From Piezodorus guildinii (Eukaryota > Arthropoda > Insecta > Hemiptera > Pentatomidae), in contig CM041298.1 of assembly GCA_023052935.1 (NCBI GenBank), positions 6,839,344 to 6,903,343 on the forward strand: a DNA stretch of 64,000 bases, in the 5' to 3' direction. The notes under the pieces are model-generated. The model searched no databases. It was not told where the DNA came from and saw only the letters and a program-made list of their open reading frames with translations. Made by a program: the position numbers and the translations under genes. Below are positions 21,367 to 32,148 of the stretch, piece after piece. Every line of letters starts with the position of its first letter. The stretch's first letter is position 1.

Positions 21367-21740
21367 AAAATAAAATCTGTAGTGACAATGGCATTATATA
21401 CAGCGAGAGAACTCTCACTGGTAGGGAGTTATAGATCGCCCGTGGCGTTGATAATTACAAGGAAAGGGCATTGAATGACATTCGCAAGGCCCACCACATT
21501 TCATCTAATTCCTATTCAATGACAGCCATCGCTTTGAGGTGGAGTACCATCCAACGTGTCCGCAGTACAAACCCGCCCGATAGACAACTGTCGTTTACAC
21601 GCGTTAACTACGTCATTGTTGTTCCCTGGGAACATCGCTTTCTATTATGTCTCTCTTGGTCTGGGAAAGAGAGAGTGTGTTGGTCTGTGTGGTAAGTCTA
21701 GGTAATAGACGGAAAGTAGTAGGAAACTGAAAATGAATTT

Positions 21741-21745
<5 letters not shown>
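21367..21745. other. unassigned GC-richer segment
   Basis: Balanced composition with an open frame at 21471-21695 (74 codons, plus) that shows no recognisable domain. The last ~50 bp (21690-21735) is a HINE scrap (GTCTGTGTGGTAAGTCTAGG). Function unknown. Confidence 0.35.
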
Positions 21746-21788
<43 letters not shown>

Positions 21789-21795
21789 TATATAT
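21746..21795. repeat. (TA)n microsatellite
   Basis: TA repeats at the junction with the truncated 5' end of the RTE-like LINE. Confidence 0.95.
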
Positions 21796-22333
21796 GAAAT
21801 CTAGAAAGAAATAAAGTTCCGGTTAAAGGCTGAAAATGCGTGTTATTATTCAGTTGTGAAATCACTTAACTCGCGGCTTGTGTCTAAACACACTTAAAAG
21901 TAAGAATTTATAAAACTATTATTCTTCTGGATGTGAAACGTGGTCGTTTACGAAGGATAAACAACGGCTTAAGGATTTCGAAAATAAGGTACTGCGTAAA
22001 ATAGTTGGTCCGAAGAGAGATAAGGCCACTGGGAAGTTTAGAAGGTTGCAAAACGCGGAATTGCGGAGCTTGTACCCTGTGAATATAATTGAGTTGATAG
22101 CATCACAAAGACTCAAATGGGCGCGTAAAGTTTTTGGGCTCGATGAGGAACGACTTCCGAGAAAGCTGGTACTCGCTGAACCGACTGGTAGGCCGAAGCG
22201 TCGATGGGAGGATTGCGTTAAGGCTGATTTCAGGGGCTTGGGCTTAAACGGTGATCATTGGGGGAGTATTTGGAGACTTTATTTATTGGTATCGTCATCG
22301 AACGGGTTTGTTAAGCCTGTTATTATATTATTA
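21796..22333 (+). mobile_element. RTE-like LINE, 5' truncated
   Basis: Starts at GAAATCTAGAAAGAAATAAAG of the family and ends with an ATT tail. The translated segment 22046-22300 includes NIIELIASQRLKWARKVFG and the RPKRRWEDCVKADF tail. The LPTVLYG segment before GCETW has been lost by a small deletion near 21930, so the frame is broken. Confidence 0.85.
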
Positions 22334-22339
22334 TTTTTT

Positions 22340-22805
22340 AACATGGTTGTATTTACAACTGTATTATATACATCAAGTGAATGTTATGGACATAGTAAAC
22401 TCACATGTAATACATTTAGAACCATATCCATTGGCATCACTCTAAAAATATTCTAAACTAGAAGGTCTCGGCGCCATCTTCTTTTAAGACGCCTCAGAGG
22501 ATTATCAGGAATCGAATATAGTGGGTTAATGGAGTTTTCATGGAATAATTGATAAATGATTCGGGCTAATTCAGTAACATATGGAACATCAAGGTCTTTT
22601 ATGATGAGTTTGTTCGCGACAAAGTAAGGAGCGTTAAGAATTTAGAATTACATAATTTAGTTGAGCCCCATAGCTCTAGTCCGTAAGTCCATATCGGTCT
22701 TATGATGGTCATGTAAAATAAGTCTTTTGTAATTAAGTGGATGATTAGAACGTTTGTCTAGTAAGTGTTGAAATAGTCGAAAACGTACGGGCAGTTTCTT
22801 GTCGT
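22340..22805 (-). mobile_element. Jockey-type LINE 3' fragment
   Basis: Closely similar, in reverse, to 7430-7890 and to the plus copy at 23208-23709. Contains the segments corresponding to LLDKRSN, IRPIWTYGL and LNAPYFV, with frameshifts. Its 3' UTR abuts the RTE tail at 22333. Confidence 0.75.
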
Positions 22806-22814
22806 TTCAGTTTT

Positions 22815-23200
22815 TATTGGTAATATAAAGTGACGAATATGGAATAAACTTATTACTGATTAACAATTTAATATAGTTATGTTATTTAAGCTAAATCATA
22901 TGTTTCTAACGAAAATTAATACACGTTTTATGAAAAACAACTTAAAATATTTGTCAAATTTAAATGTAATTATTAGTTTTAAAATTTATTTATTTAAGAT
23001 TTTTATAAAAACGTTGCTGTGATATCTCGGGCGTATAGTTGTCTCGAATATGAAATTTCAGTTTCGTTCTTTTTGTTTTCGTGCTAGACTTATCACACAC
23101 ACAGACCTTCTTGCGCGACTTGGTTATTTGAGCTAAGAGGATTCTATAATGTGTAATTATGTTGAAAACTGAAATTTAATATTTTTCAAGCGCCTTATTT
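22815..23200. mobile_element. HINE fragments in opposite orientations
   Basis: 22820-23010 resembles the left interior in minus orientation. 23011-23200 (CTCGGGCGTATAGTTGTCTC, ACACACAGACCTTCTTGCGC) is the right half in plus orientation. The switch near 23010 is like other chimeric HINE joins. Confidence 0.6.
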
Positions 23201-23207
23201 GTAATTC

Positions 23208-23709
23208 TCACACTATACTGAAACAACAAGAAACTGCCTGCAGATACCGCTTACTACAACACTTACTAGACAAACGATCAAAACTCATTTACATCACGAT
23301 TATCCGACCTATTTGGACCTATGGCATTGAGCTATGGGGGTCCAATAAACTATCAAACTCCTTGCAATCCAAAATCCTAAGAAAAATCCTCAATGCCCCT
23401 TACTACTAACTAATAAAACTCATCCACAGAGTCCTAAATATCCCACTGGTTGCAGACTTAGCCCTCAATAGATACACCTTCTTTAATTCAAAACTACCTG
23501 CCCGTAACCCCTTATCTACATCGATTCCCGGTAATCCTCCATGGCGCCCGAAAAGACGGTGGCCTCGAGACCTGCTCATAAAATAAACTTTTGAAGTACT
23601 GCCACTGGTTAGATTATTTACATGTCTATTCATGCCTGTTATTGTAATTCAGCCATTTTACTTATTATATTTGTATATACGATTGTAAAAAACAATAAAA
23701 TATGCTATA
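23208..23709 (+). mobile_element. Jockey-type LINE 3' fragment
   Basis: Best-preserved C-terminal region of the Jockey-like family. One frame reads RYRLLQHLLDKRSKL, YITIIRPIWTYGIELWGS, SLQSKILRKILNAPYY, then a stop, then LVADLALNRYTFFNS and RPKRRWPRDLLIK before the stop. The RPIWTYGIELWG and SKILR.ILNAP motifs are typical downstream of the RT of Jockey/BS elements. Its 3' end (ACAATAAAAT) is the SINE1 target. Confidence 0.85.
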
Positions 23710-23995
23710 TTTGTTTATTTATTTAACGTCACTTTATGCTACTATGGCTAATCGGACGATGCTACAGTCGGAGTCCTAAATTTTGCCTATCCAGGTTTTA
23801 TTAGGATAGGGATCTTTAACGAGTACCTGACATCGCACAGGCTCGGGACCACCTTTTAACGTCCCCTCCGAAGGACGGCGTAACTAAGGATTTTTTACTC
23901 CCATTAAAAAATCCTAGGACCACCTGCGGATTTGAACCCGTGACCTTTGGCATGGGAGGCTGTTACGCTAGCCACCCAGCTACAAGTGATCCCCT
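23710..23995 (-). mobile_element. SINE1 copy, complete, with target duplication
   Basis: 286 bp flanked by AAATATGCTATA at 23698-23709 and 23996-24007. The reverse strand has the A box TAGCTGGGTGGCTAGCG, B box GGTTCAAATCC, the body and an AAATAAATAAAC tail. It inserted at the 3' end of the Jockey fragment. Confidence 0.95.
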
Positions 23996-24007
23996 AAATA
24001 TGCTATA

Positions 24008-24930
24008 AAAAACAAAACATATTTGTCATGATCACAATATATTTCATGTATTGGTAATTAAAAATAATACTTTAAGGGGGTTGGGAAATTCCGCCAAGAA
24101 TATGGTTGTCCAAATTCCTACCTCTTGCAACACAAAAATACCCTATAAATATCACTGTTAATATGCTTATATACCGCTGAGTAACCCGCTAGCCTCTGCT
24201 CTCTAAGCGAATCGCTTCCCAGCTGCTGGTCAGTGAAGGAAGCATTGATCCGTTTAACGGAGACTGGAAAAGAGGATTTGCAAGGTCCGAGACCGTTACC
24301 ATAACTTGGGCCATATCTCTCCTCAGCTAATAAGATCGGATTTACCGTAATCCTCCCATTGACTCCTCGTAAAGCTACCTCAAGCATCAATTGTCGGTTT
24401 ATTATGGCTCTTATCTTCCCACTTTATACTCGCCAATTTAACTTTTATATCATATCCTATATCCTTTTATATTATGGTGAATTTTCTTTATATTCTTCCT
24501 TATTAATTTTAACATCCTTTGTATTAAGGATATAATAAAATAAAGTATTAAAATCGTAGAGATTTTAGAGGCTGAATATTTCTAGAAATTACACTTTTTA
24601 TTTGTTGTTTTCTGAGACAAAATATCCCAAAAAATGTCTGTCAAATGTCTAAGTAACGGTATACGGAAATTAAAGTGATATTTAGGACAAACTGTGTCTG
24701 AAACAAAAAAAAAAAATCACAAAAATGTACAGATATCCAATTAAAATTAATTTTAGAAATTTGAAATGAAATTGAAGTTGAACAAAGTGAAAAATAATTA
24801 AGTTGGGTTTCGATGTAACATTTATTATTAATTTAAAAGCTTTGCCTATATTATTTACTTTGTATTTCCTTTTTAAGCTTTTCAACTCTAATTATTTGCG
24901 GAAATTAAAGATTTAATCTTGGAAGATATA
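24008..24930. other. unassigned region
   Basis: GC-richer 24060-24420 with a minus-strand open frame (24118-24390) of no recognised family. Positions 24184-24219 (CCCGCTAGCCTCTGC and an AAGCGAATCGCTT palindrome) match dispersed blocks near 6132 and 33132. 24420-24930 is AT-rich with nothing recognised. Confidence 0.4.
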
Positions 24931-25696
24931 TTGGGTTGTTACACATGAAATGTCCGTTTTTATAGTTTCTGAAATACATAAAGGATTTTGCAGGTCTGTT
25001 GTTTTCTTCCGAATGTTACATATTTAAAGTAAACAGTTACTAATCCTCTACCTTTGTATTATAAACATTAGCTTCCCAATCAATTACCCACTTTTTAATA
25101 TACCTCTAAATATGAACATGGAAACACGCGATTTTCGAGTAATATTTTTGTACGAGTTTAAACTCGGCCATTCAGCAGCTAAGGCCGCTAGAAATATTTG
25201 CAAGGCGTTTGGGGAAGGGAGTGGTAATGAACGGACCACTACCAGCACAACTAAATGCAAGTGCATCTACCGTTTCCAGACATTTAAAGTGTATTGGGAA
25301 AGTAAAAAAGCTCGATACATGGTTACCTCATGATCTCACTGAGCGGCAGCAAGACCCCATGTTTCAAAACATACCGCGCAAAAATTGAAAGAACTGGGCT
25401 ACGAAGTTCTTCCGCACCCGACTTGTCTCCAACAGATTACCACCTGTTCAGGGATTTAGACAACTTCGTCAAAGGAAAACTGTTTGAAAATGATGATCAA
25501 GTGAAAAGTGCGTTTTCAGATTTTGTTTCACTTCAAAGCTCAGAGTTTTTCAGTTCGGGGATAAAAAAGTTGTCACGTTGGGAAAAATGTGTAGAAAAAG
25601 AAGGTAAATACTTCGAATAAAATTATCTTGTTTTCATATCGTATTTTTAATAAAAATCCTTTACCTTGAAAACGAACATTTCAAGTGACAACCCAA
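24931..25696 (+). mobile_element. mariner element, internally deleted
   Basis: 766 bp between inverted termini TTGGGTTGTTACACATG and its complement, with TA at 24929-24930 and 25697-25698. It has the start, the first helix-turn-helix and the C-terminus of a transposase, but has lost the middle. Confidence 0.92.
25112..25620 (+). pseudogene. mariner transposase remnant (N- and C-terminal parts)
   Basis: 25112 onward encodes MNMETRDFRVIFLYEFKLG and AAKAARNICKAFGEG, the usual mariner N-terminus with the first helix-turn-helix. It shifts frame near 25225 and again into the C-terminal part, which holds LSPTDYHLFRDL (the third catalytic Asp of the D,D34D triad) and ends RWEKCVEKEGKYFE. The region with the first two catalytic Asp residues is deleted, so it cannot catalyse transposition. 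It could still be mobilised in trans through its intact termini. Confidence 0.88.
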
Positions 25697-26045
25697 TATT
25701 TATTGTGAAACTAAATGTAATTATCTAATTTATTTTCAACTCCATATTTATTTTATCGTGTATTAATTTAATTTAATAATATTAGTTAGTGAAAGTGTAG
25801 TATTCTGGTTAGCAGATTCTTTTTTTTTTTAAATGGTCTTTGATTTTTTTTTTTTTCTCTTTGCCCTGAAGATGGCCTAAAATTTAGGCCGAAACTTGGG
25901 TGAAATAAATAATTCAGTTAATTTGTACTGATTTATTGAACAATCCTCCAACTAAATTCTCCTAATATTTTATCTACAGTCAACGATTTATCCGTATTTA
26001 TTATAATTTACCTTGAAAACGGACATTTCATGTGACACAAACCAA
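25697..26045. other. mixed fragment: hammerhead-like motif and a solo mariner end
   Basis: 25863-25905 reads CCCTGAAGATGGCC...GGCCGAAACTTG, a decayed hammerhead-like motif with strong helix II (GGCCTAAA/TTTAGGCC). 26011-26045 is a solo right terminus of the same mariner family (GGACATTTCATGTGACAC), with no matching left end nearby. Confidence 0.55.
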
Positions 26046-26089
26046 TACTTGGGTATGTTGATAAATCTCATTATTAATTATTTCTAGTA

Positions 26090-26375
26090 AACAAAATTTT
26101 TTAAATAATATTTCGATTTAATGCCGTGTCAAACTATTTTAATCAAAATAAAGCTTATTTAAAATTAAAGCCCATTTAATTTTACAGACATATAGCGATT
26201 TTAGGCAAACGACTTAAAAGTTTTTTGGAAAATCGTAGAAAGGTATAATACGTATGTTATAAATATATTCTTACAGAAAATATTTAGCTTTTCAGCGGTA
26301 TATTATACATATATTCTTATTTGGGAAAACGTTCAAAAATATTTGTTCAGAAAAAAACACAAGAACATTTAACAC
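26090..26375 (+). mobile_element. HINE fragments, diverged
   Basis: Interior blocks CCGTGTCAAACTATTTTAATC, AAAGCCCATTTAATTTTAC and AGCGGTATATTATACATATA occur in shuffled order, so at least two partial copies are present. Confidence 0.5.
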
Positions 26376-26384
26376 ACAAAAATG

Positions 26385-26386
<2 letters not shown>

Positions 26387-26415
<29 letters not shown>
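26387..26415. repeat. poly(T) tract
   Basis: 29 T residues, followed directly by a SINE1 3'-end scrap in minus orientation (26430-26462, CACTTTATGCAGTCG). Confidence 0.95.
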
Positions 26416-26417
<2 letters not shown>

Positions 26418-26662
26418 TAATAATTCATTTTATGTCACTTTATGCAGTCGTGGCTAATCAGACTTTTATACTACTCCCAAACCGTCCAATATCGGACTAT
26501 GGGTTGCATGAATTTTTTTTTTTCCACATAGGCTCCATAATCTGCTCTTACAAAATAACATTTACGAGAAACCCTGTATATTTTACATATAGCTTTGTGA
26601 AGGTTTATTTTATGAGGTTTACATACCGAGAAATGGTTCCTGTAAACCCTCCATACTCCAAG

Positions 26663-26899
26663 CTAACTGAAGGGAAACAATATCCTTAAGCCTAACTTAA
26701 TTATTGACTGAAGCACTGGCGACAACTTTAGAAGGAAATGACGAATATCCGCCTTTCTATGAACGAAGATTGGCCTGTACCCCTCTGTTTTGTTTTCACG
26801 GTGATAGTAAACTCTGTAAGTTCTTATCGGTCCTGTTATCTCGCTTAGTAATCTAATTCCCTTCAAAGTTTTGATACTCACTTACTATAGGCTAGGTTA
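26663..26899 (-). CDS. unidentified open frame
   Basis: A 72-codon minus-strand frame starting at 26881 with a mixed third-position composition unlike its AT-rich surroundings. It contains RLLSEITGPIRTYRVYYHRE and IFVHRKADIRHFLLKLS. It is rich in Arg/Lys and aromatic residues, with no signal or membrane segment. I do not recognise the family. It could be an exon, part of a retroelement protein or chance. Confidence 0.25.
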
Positions 26900-26979
26900 T
26901 CCAAAGATGTTCCCTATACCACGGCTTCACTGCTAAAACAACTGTATTTTTCTTTATTCATAACATTCACTCCGTTTAG

Positions 26980-27253
26980 GGGTCACCTGTAGCATAGTGT
27001 CTAGCATAACAGCCTTCTATGCCCAAGTTCACAGGTTCAAACCCTAGGATTTTTAAATGGAAGTAAAAACCCTTAGTAATGCCGTCCTTCGGAGGGGAAG
27101 TTAAGAGGTGGTTCCGATTCTGTGCGATGTCAGGTACTCGTAAAAGATCTTTATCTTATTAAACCTGGATAGGCAAAATTTAAGACTCTTATTGTAGCAT
27201 CTTCCGATTAGCCACATCAGCCTAAAGTGACGTTAAATAGATAAACAATTTAG
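26980..27253 (+). mobile_element. SINE1 copy
   Basis: GGGGTCACCTGTAGCATAGTG head, B box GGTTCAAACCC, body GCCGTCCTTCGGAGGGGA and tail GACGTTAAATAGATAAAC. A ~20-bp stretch after the B box is deleted. Confidence 0.88.
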
Positions 27254-27257
27254 TTTC

Positions 27258-27345
27258 TTTAAAAAAATCCTAAGGCCATCGAAGAACTCTACATCTTGGG
27301 CATAGTTGTTATGCAAGCAACAACACTACAGGTGACCCTTTCTTC
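27258..27345 (-). mobile_element. SINE1 5' fragment
   Basis: The reverse strand has AAGGGTCACCTGTAGTGTTG and the segment to the poly-A-like AGGATTTTTT. It lies immediately after the plus-oriented copy. Confidence 0.65.
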
Positions 27346-27567
27346 TTTCCTCTCTGAACCTTTAACCTTCATAATCACTATGCCACTAAGGCAAGCCCCT
27401 GTATGGGAAAGGAGTTCACCATCGGCAAATCAATAGAGGTACAATAAGAAATAGTTACACAATACGCAGTAAAAAACAATACAATACTTAAGTAATATTT
27501 ATACTTAAATAATAATAATATAACACAATCTTTTATAAAGAAACAATAACACACATTCTACAGTAAG

Positions 27568-27830
27568 TTTGTTTGTTTATTTATTTAACGTCTCTTTATG
27601 CTACTATTGCAAATCGGACGATGCTACAGTGGGAGTCCTAAATTTTGACTATCCAGGTTTAATTAGGATAGGTATCTTTAACGAGTACCTGGCATCGCAC
27701 AGGCTGAAGGATGGCATAACTAAGGATTTTTTACTCCCATTAAAAAATCCTAGGACCACCTGCAGGTTTGAACTCGTGAACTTCGGCATAGGAGGCTGTT
27801 GTGCTAGCCACCCAGCTGCAAGTGATCCCC
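27568..27830 (-). mobile_element. SINE1 copy with target duplication
   Basis: Flanked by TCTACAGTAAG at 27557-27567 and 27831-27841. A block including GGGACCACCTTTTAACG is missing compared with other copies, so it is slightly short (263 bp). Confidence 0.93.
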
Positions 27831-27841
27831 TCTACAGTAAG

Positions 27842-28449
27842 AAACAATACTATACTTAAAGAATATAAAAATACAATTATAAAGAAACATCGTGGTTGTT
27901 AAAATACATATACCCGTTGGAAATTATATTCGTTATAAAAAGTTTTTTTTTTTCCATTTTCAAATATTCAATTAGGAAAAACGCAGACAAGAATAATTAT
28001 GAATAACTCAATCAGAAATAATTTATTCAATATTAAATTAGGAAATGAGATCTTTATCGAGACGGCTTATTTTGCATTAATTATTGTTGGAAAAGTAAAC
28101 AGAGAAACGAATCACGTCCGACGGTATTTATAAACTCTCAACTCCAAATTATTCATTATTTGTTCAGTTCCGAAAGTTTTTACAATTGTAAATTCGTTAA
28201 AATGGTATTCATTTTAAAGTATCGCTTCGGAATATTTTTTTAGGCTTTTAGCTGTGGTGAAATATTTACATTAACAGGATATTTTTGAATTAATACCTGA
28301 TTTTTTCTCGATGACAATGGTCATATTTTATATTATTGAGAGTTGCTTTACTAATAATTAAGTAATTTCTTACTATAAAATATCCATAATTAAAATTAAA
28401 ATAACACAATGTCCTGCTATACAGTATTCTTTATTAAGTGAAGAAGATG
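27842..28449. other. unassigned AT-rich spacer
   Basis: No gene or repeat seen on either strand. Confidence 0.45.
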
Positions 28450-28724
28450 GTTAAGGATAGTGGCTGGCATAACAGGCTCCTATGCCAAAAGTCACGAGCT
28501 CAAACCCGCAGGTGGTCTTAGGATTTTTCAATAGGAGTAAAATTCCTTAGTTATGCCGTCCTTCGAAGGGGACGTAAAAATGGTGGTCCCGAGCCTGTGC
28601 GATGTCAGGTACTCGTTAAAGATCCCTATCCTAATAAAACCTGGATAGGCAAAATTTAGGACTTCAACTGTAGCATCGTCCGATTAGCCGCGATAGTGAC
28701 GGTAAAAAAAAACAAAGAAACAAA
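28450..28724 (+). mobile_element. SINE1 copy
   Basis: Head GATAGTGGCTGGCATAACAG, B-box-like GAGCTCAAACCCGC (one change), complete body, and an A-rich tail ACAAAGAAACAAAC. No clear target duplication. Confidence 0.88.
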
Positions 28725-28734
28725 CTTTTAATTT

Positions 28735-29054
28735 TAATTTTTAATTATTTGCTTAGTTTTAAGAAAATATAGTCTTTAAATATTGCCATCTATATATTTC
28801 CTTCCATATTTTATTACTAAAATTTTATGATCATTTTAATTTAATTTTATGTTCATTTCCATATTGTATTACTGTCATCTTATTATTGTACCCAATTTAT
28901 TATTAATTTTCTAATTCCATTGGTTGTTATCTAGTTTCTCTTTGCCCTGATGAAGGCACATAATGTAGACCGAAACGTCGGCACACAATTACAAAATGTT
29001 TTACTTATTACTGTGTAATTGCTTATCTCCGCACCGCTTACAATCTTCCTCATC
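28735..29054 (+). mobile_element. hammerhead-bearing element, family A
   Basis: Plus-oriented relative of 14878-15318: T-rich 5' part with TTCCATATTGTATTACTGTC units, block GGTTGTTATCTAGTTTC, the hammerhead-like motif, and 3' end CACCGCTTACAATCTTCCTC ending CATC at 29054. The 5' limit is uncertain because it blends into the SINE1 tail. Confidence 0.7.
28943..28984 (+). ncRNA. hammerhead ribozyme-like motif
   Basis: TGCC-CTGATGA-A-GGC ACAT/ATGT ACC-GAAAC-GTC-GGCA. Helix I is TGCC/GGCA (4 bp). Helix II includes GG/CC and ACAT/ATGT with one C-A mismatch. The cleavage triplet is GTC, with a loopless AC/GU helix III and the extra A before helix II as in the other copies. Confidence 0.55.
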
Positions 29055-29163
29055 ACAACCTTCCAGCTTAGCACAAATTAACCGTAGAAAATAGGACTTC
29101 ATTAATTTTTTCTCCTTATTTCATTTGTTTATATGTGCTTCTGCATCGCACTTGTTTTTTATA

Positions 29164-29881
29164 ATAATAATAATAATAATAGGCTTAGCGAACCCGAAGG
29201 TTCGATGCCGATACCACCAAATTCCGCCTACACAGACTCGTCCAGTGCTCACCATTCAAGCCCAAGCTTCCGAGATCAGCCTTAACGCAATCCTCCCACC
29301 TCCGCTTCGGCCTACCTTTCGGACGCCTACCAGTCGGATCAGCAAATACCAACTTTCTCGGAATCCGCTCGTCATCGAGCCCTACAACTTTAGTCGCCCA
29401 TTTGAGTCTCCGCGATGCAATCAGCTCAATTATATTCACAGGATGCAAGTTCCGCAATTCCGCGTTATGCAACCTTCTAAACTCCCCAGTGTCCTCATCT
29501 CTCTTTGGACCAAATATTTTACGCAATGCCTTATTTTCGAAAACCTTAAGCCGTTGTTCATCCTTCAAAGTAAGCGGCCACGTTTCACATCCGTAAAGAA
29601 CCGTTGGAAGAATAATAGTTTTATAAATTCTAATCTTTAAGTTTTTAGATAGAAGCCGCGAACTAAGTAACTTAGCAACTGAATAATAACACGCATTCCC
29701 ACCTTCAACCGGGACTTTATTTCTTCCTGGATTTCATTTTTTCTAGTTATAATTGAACCTAAATACTTGAATTTCTCTACGTGTTCAAAAGTATGACCTG
29801 ATACATCAATATCACCAAGATCGACACCGTTTCTGCTACTAATCATAAAGCGAATAAATCTTTAAAGCGAATAAATCTTTC
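29164..29881 (-). mobile_element. RTE-like LINE, 5' truncated
   Basis: Target duplication CTTGTTTTTTATA at 29151-29163 and 29882-29894. The coding frame 29185-29568 holds KDEQRLKVFENKALRKIFGP, KWATKVVGLDDERIPRKL and GRPKRRWEDCVKADL. The upstream frame is shifted near 29640-29700. A 17-bp tandem duplication (AAAGCGAATAAATCTTT twice) sits at the 5' junction (29847-29881) and is not part of the LINE consensus, so it was probably added during integration. Confidence 0.92.
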
Positions 29882-29894
29882 CTTGTTTTTTATA

Positions 29895-30382
29895 TTATAG
29901 TAAAATAATATATGCCTATATGAATAGTAGTTGACATATTGCAAACAGGATAAATTATCCACCGAAGGGATCAATTCATCTGATAAGAAGTGTCATCATA
30001 GTAAAACAAAAAAAGCGAAAGGACTTAATTTCCAATCTAATATAAGCTTAGACACACTCTCACCGACTTAACTTCTTATTAAAACATTGAGTTTGTGGGA
30101 ATGAGGACTCGGTTAAGTTGACATTCCAAAAGGATGTGGCTTTAAAACGCAAGATGTCCTCCGACTGACAACGGCTATTTCCAAGTTTTCGGGACTCGGC
30201 GAAACTTCTTCTTTTTGTAAACTGCCTCCTTTGGCGAGTTGTTTAATAATTTCTAAGCAAATTTATTCCTAAGTGGTATTCTCTTGTTTTGGAGAGTTTG
30301 AAAGCAACTTTTTCTTAACTGCCTCTACCATTCTCCTCCCACCGCTCTTTCTAAAAACAACTTTGTATTTACTTATAATGGA
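29895..30382. other. unassigned spacer
   Basis: Moderately GC-rich in 30050-30350. No recognisable protein or repeat. Confidence 0.4.
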
Positions 30383-30540
30383 AGTAGGGAGCGGCGTGGT
30401 ATGGTATAGAGCACTTGGCTACTGTTCTCCGGGTTCGAATCCAGCCTATGTCAAAATTATTTATTCTGTTATTATAACTGTAAATAGGTCGGAGACCTTC
30501 ATGGGTGCGTCTACCGTTATAGAGGTTTTTACATAAATAT
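30383..30540 (+). mobile_element. SINE2 5' part (tRNA-derived)
   Basis: GGGAGCGGCGTGGTATGG head, A-box region GGTATAGAGCACTTGG, perfect B box GGTTCGAATCC, then the ATTATTTATTCTGTTATTAT segment also found in the copy at 63485-63791. Truncated after ~150 bp. Confidence 0.75.
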
Positions 30541-30651
30541 TTGGTAAAATCTGCTGTAATCTATCACAAACTTGTATGGCAACTCTTAACACTTTATTGG
30601 TTTTTTTTTCCAGTTTTTTTCTTTTTTGTTTATATAATTTTATGTCATAAA

Positions 30652-31318
30652 AAAGGTGATGTGTACCGAGAAAAGTTTAAATATGGGTGATTAGATTCCG
30701 GTTTTGGGGTATGCCGATGATCTGGTACTGCTAGGTGAAGACACGGAAACCATACAGCTAAATACAAGCGTGTTAATAAAAACAGGTAAAGAAATAGGAC
30801 TCGAAATAAATACCGATAAGACAAAATATATATTTAGTAGGAGAAATGGTGGCTATCTTGATGATATTAATATATCAGGGCATACTTTTGAACACGTAGA
30901 GAAATTAAAGTATTTAGGTTCAATGATAACAAGAAAAATGAAATCCAGGAAGAAATAAAGTCCCGGTTAAAGATGGGAAATGCCTGTTATTATTCAGTTG
31001 CTCAATTACTTAGGTCGAGGCTTCTGTCTAAAAACTTAAAGTTTAAAATATATAAAACTATTATTCTTCCGACGGTTCTTTACGGGTGTGAAACGTGGCC
31101 GCTTACTTTGAAGTATGAACAACGGCTTAAGGTTTCGGAAATAAGGTACCGCGCAAAATATTTGGTCCGAAGAGAGATGAGGGCACTGGGGAGTTTAGAA
31201 GGTTGCACAACGCGGAATTGCGGAGTTTGTACCTGTAAATATAATTGAGTCTGGACGAGTCTGTGCAGCGAACTTTGGTGGTAACGGCATTGAACCTTCC
31301 GGTTCGGTAAGTCATATT
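30652..31318 (+). mobile_element. RTE-like LINE, truncated and internally deleted
   Basis: Frame 30704-30958 carries GYADDLVLLGEDTETIQ and NTDKTKYIFSRRN. Frame 30973-31248 carries KNLKFKIYKTIILPTVLYGC. A ~190-bp deletion near 31249 joins AATATAATTGAGT to GGACGAGTCTGTGC, removing the GRPKRRWEDC region. Several frameshifts. No clear target duplication. Confidence 0.85.
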
Positions 31319-31706
31319 ATTATATATGTTCAATTTCGTAGATTCGAAAAAATTGACCATTTCATAATAGCGAATCGCTTGCAGTATAATCAAGCCCTTA
31401 GACAATGAACCTCAGCTCACAGCCAGTCGTCCGGAATCATATCCATACATAACACCCTTGTGCCCATCCATATTCTATTGCACGCTTAGACCGAGGAGTT
31501 ATGCCAGAAACAGTGCTTCTAACTTAATTCTCGGCTGATGTAGATCTGCATAGGGTGTTAGTAGATCCGTCTACACAGCTTGAGTTATTGACAAAGTTCG
31601 TCCTGTGGTTTGCTGCGAGTTGTTCAAGTGAAGTATCTTACGGATTTCTCCAATATAGAAACTAAATATACGGTTTCAATTTAACTTCAGGGCACTTCAT
31701 TTGGTA
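31319..31706. other. unassigned spacer
   Basis: No repeat match within the window. Composition is near balanced at 31400-31600 with no usable ORF. Confidence 0.4.
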
Positions 31707-32080
31707 TTTTTTTTTTTTTTTTAAACATATTCATTGATATTTAAAGTTATATATACATCAAGTAAATATGATGGACAAAGTAAACTGATATTAAACAAGG
31801 TCGAGACGCTACCTATTAGCAGCAATAAAAATATTCTAAACTAGAAGGTCTCGGGCCATCTTCTTTTCGGATTATCAGAAGAGGATGATAGGATAGAAAA
31901 TAGTGGTTAGACGTGGAAATAGAGTTTTTCAGGTATGGTTTATACTGATTCGGGCTAATCTCACAGTAACCATATAGAACAAAATTAAGTTCTTTATGGA
32001 GGACTTTATATTTGTAATAATGTACAGGGACAGTAATGGATTTTGATGATTTAAAGGACTTAGAAATTAAAAGGCATTCC
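31707..32080 (-). mobile_element. Jockey-type LINE 3' fragment
   Basis: T-run at 31708-31724 (poly-A tail on the minus strand), then a 3' UTR matching 22350-22440 (TATATACATCAAGT, TAAACT), and a decayed coding end (ATATTCTAAACTAGAAGGTC). Confidence 0.7.
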
Positions 32081-32148
32081 AATTTTTAATTAGTGTGAGT
32101 CATAATTAGAATTTCAAAATCAGTTAAAAATTATTAATATAAAAACAA

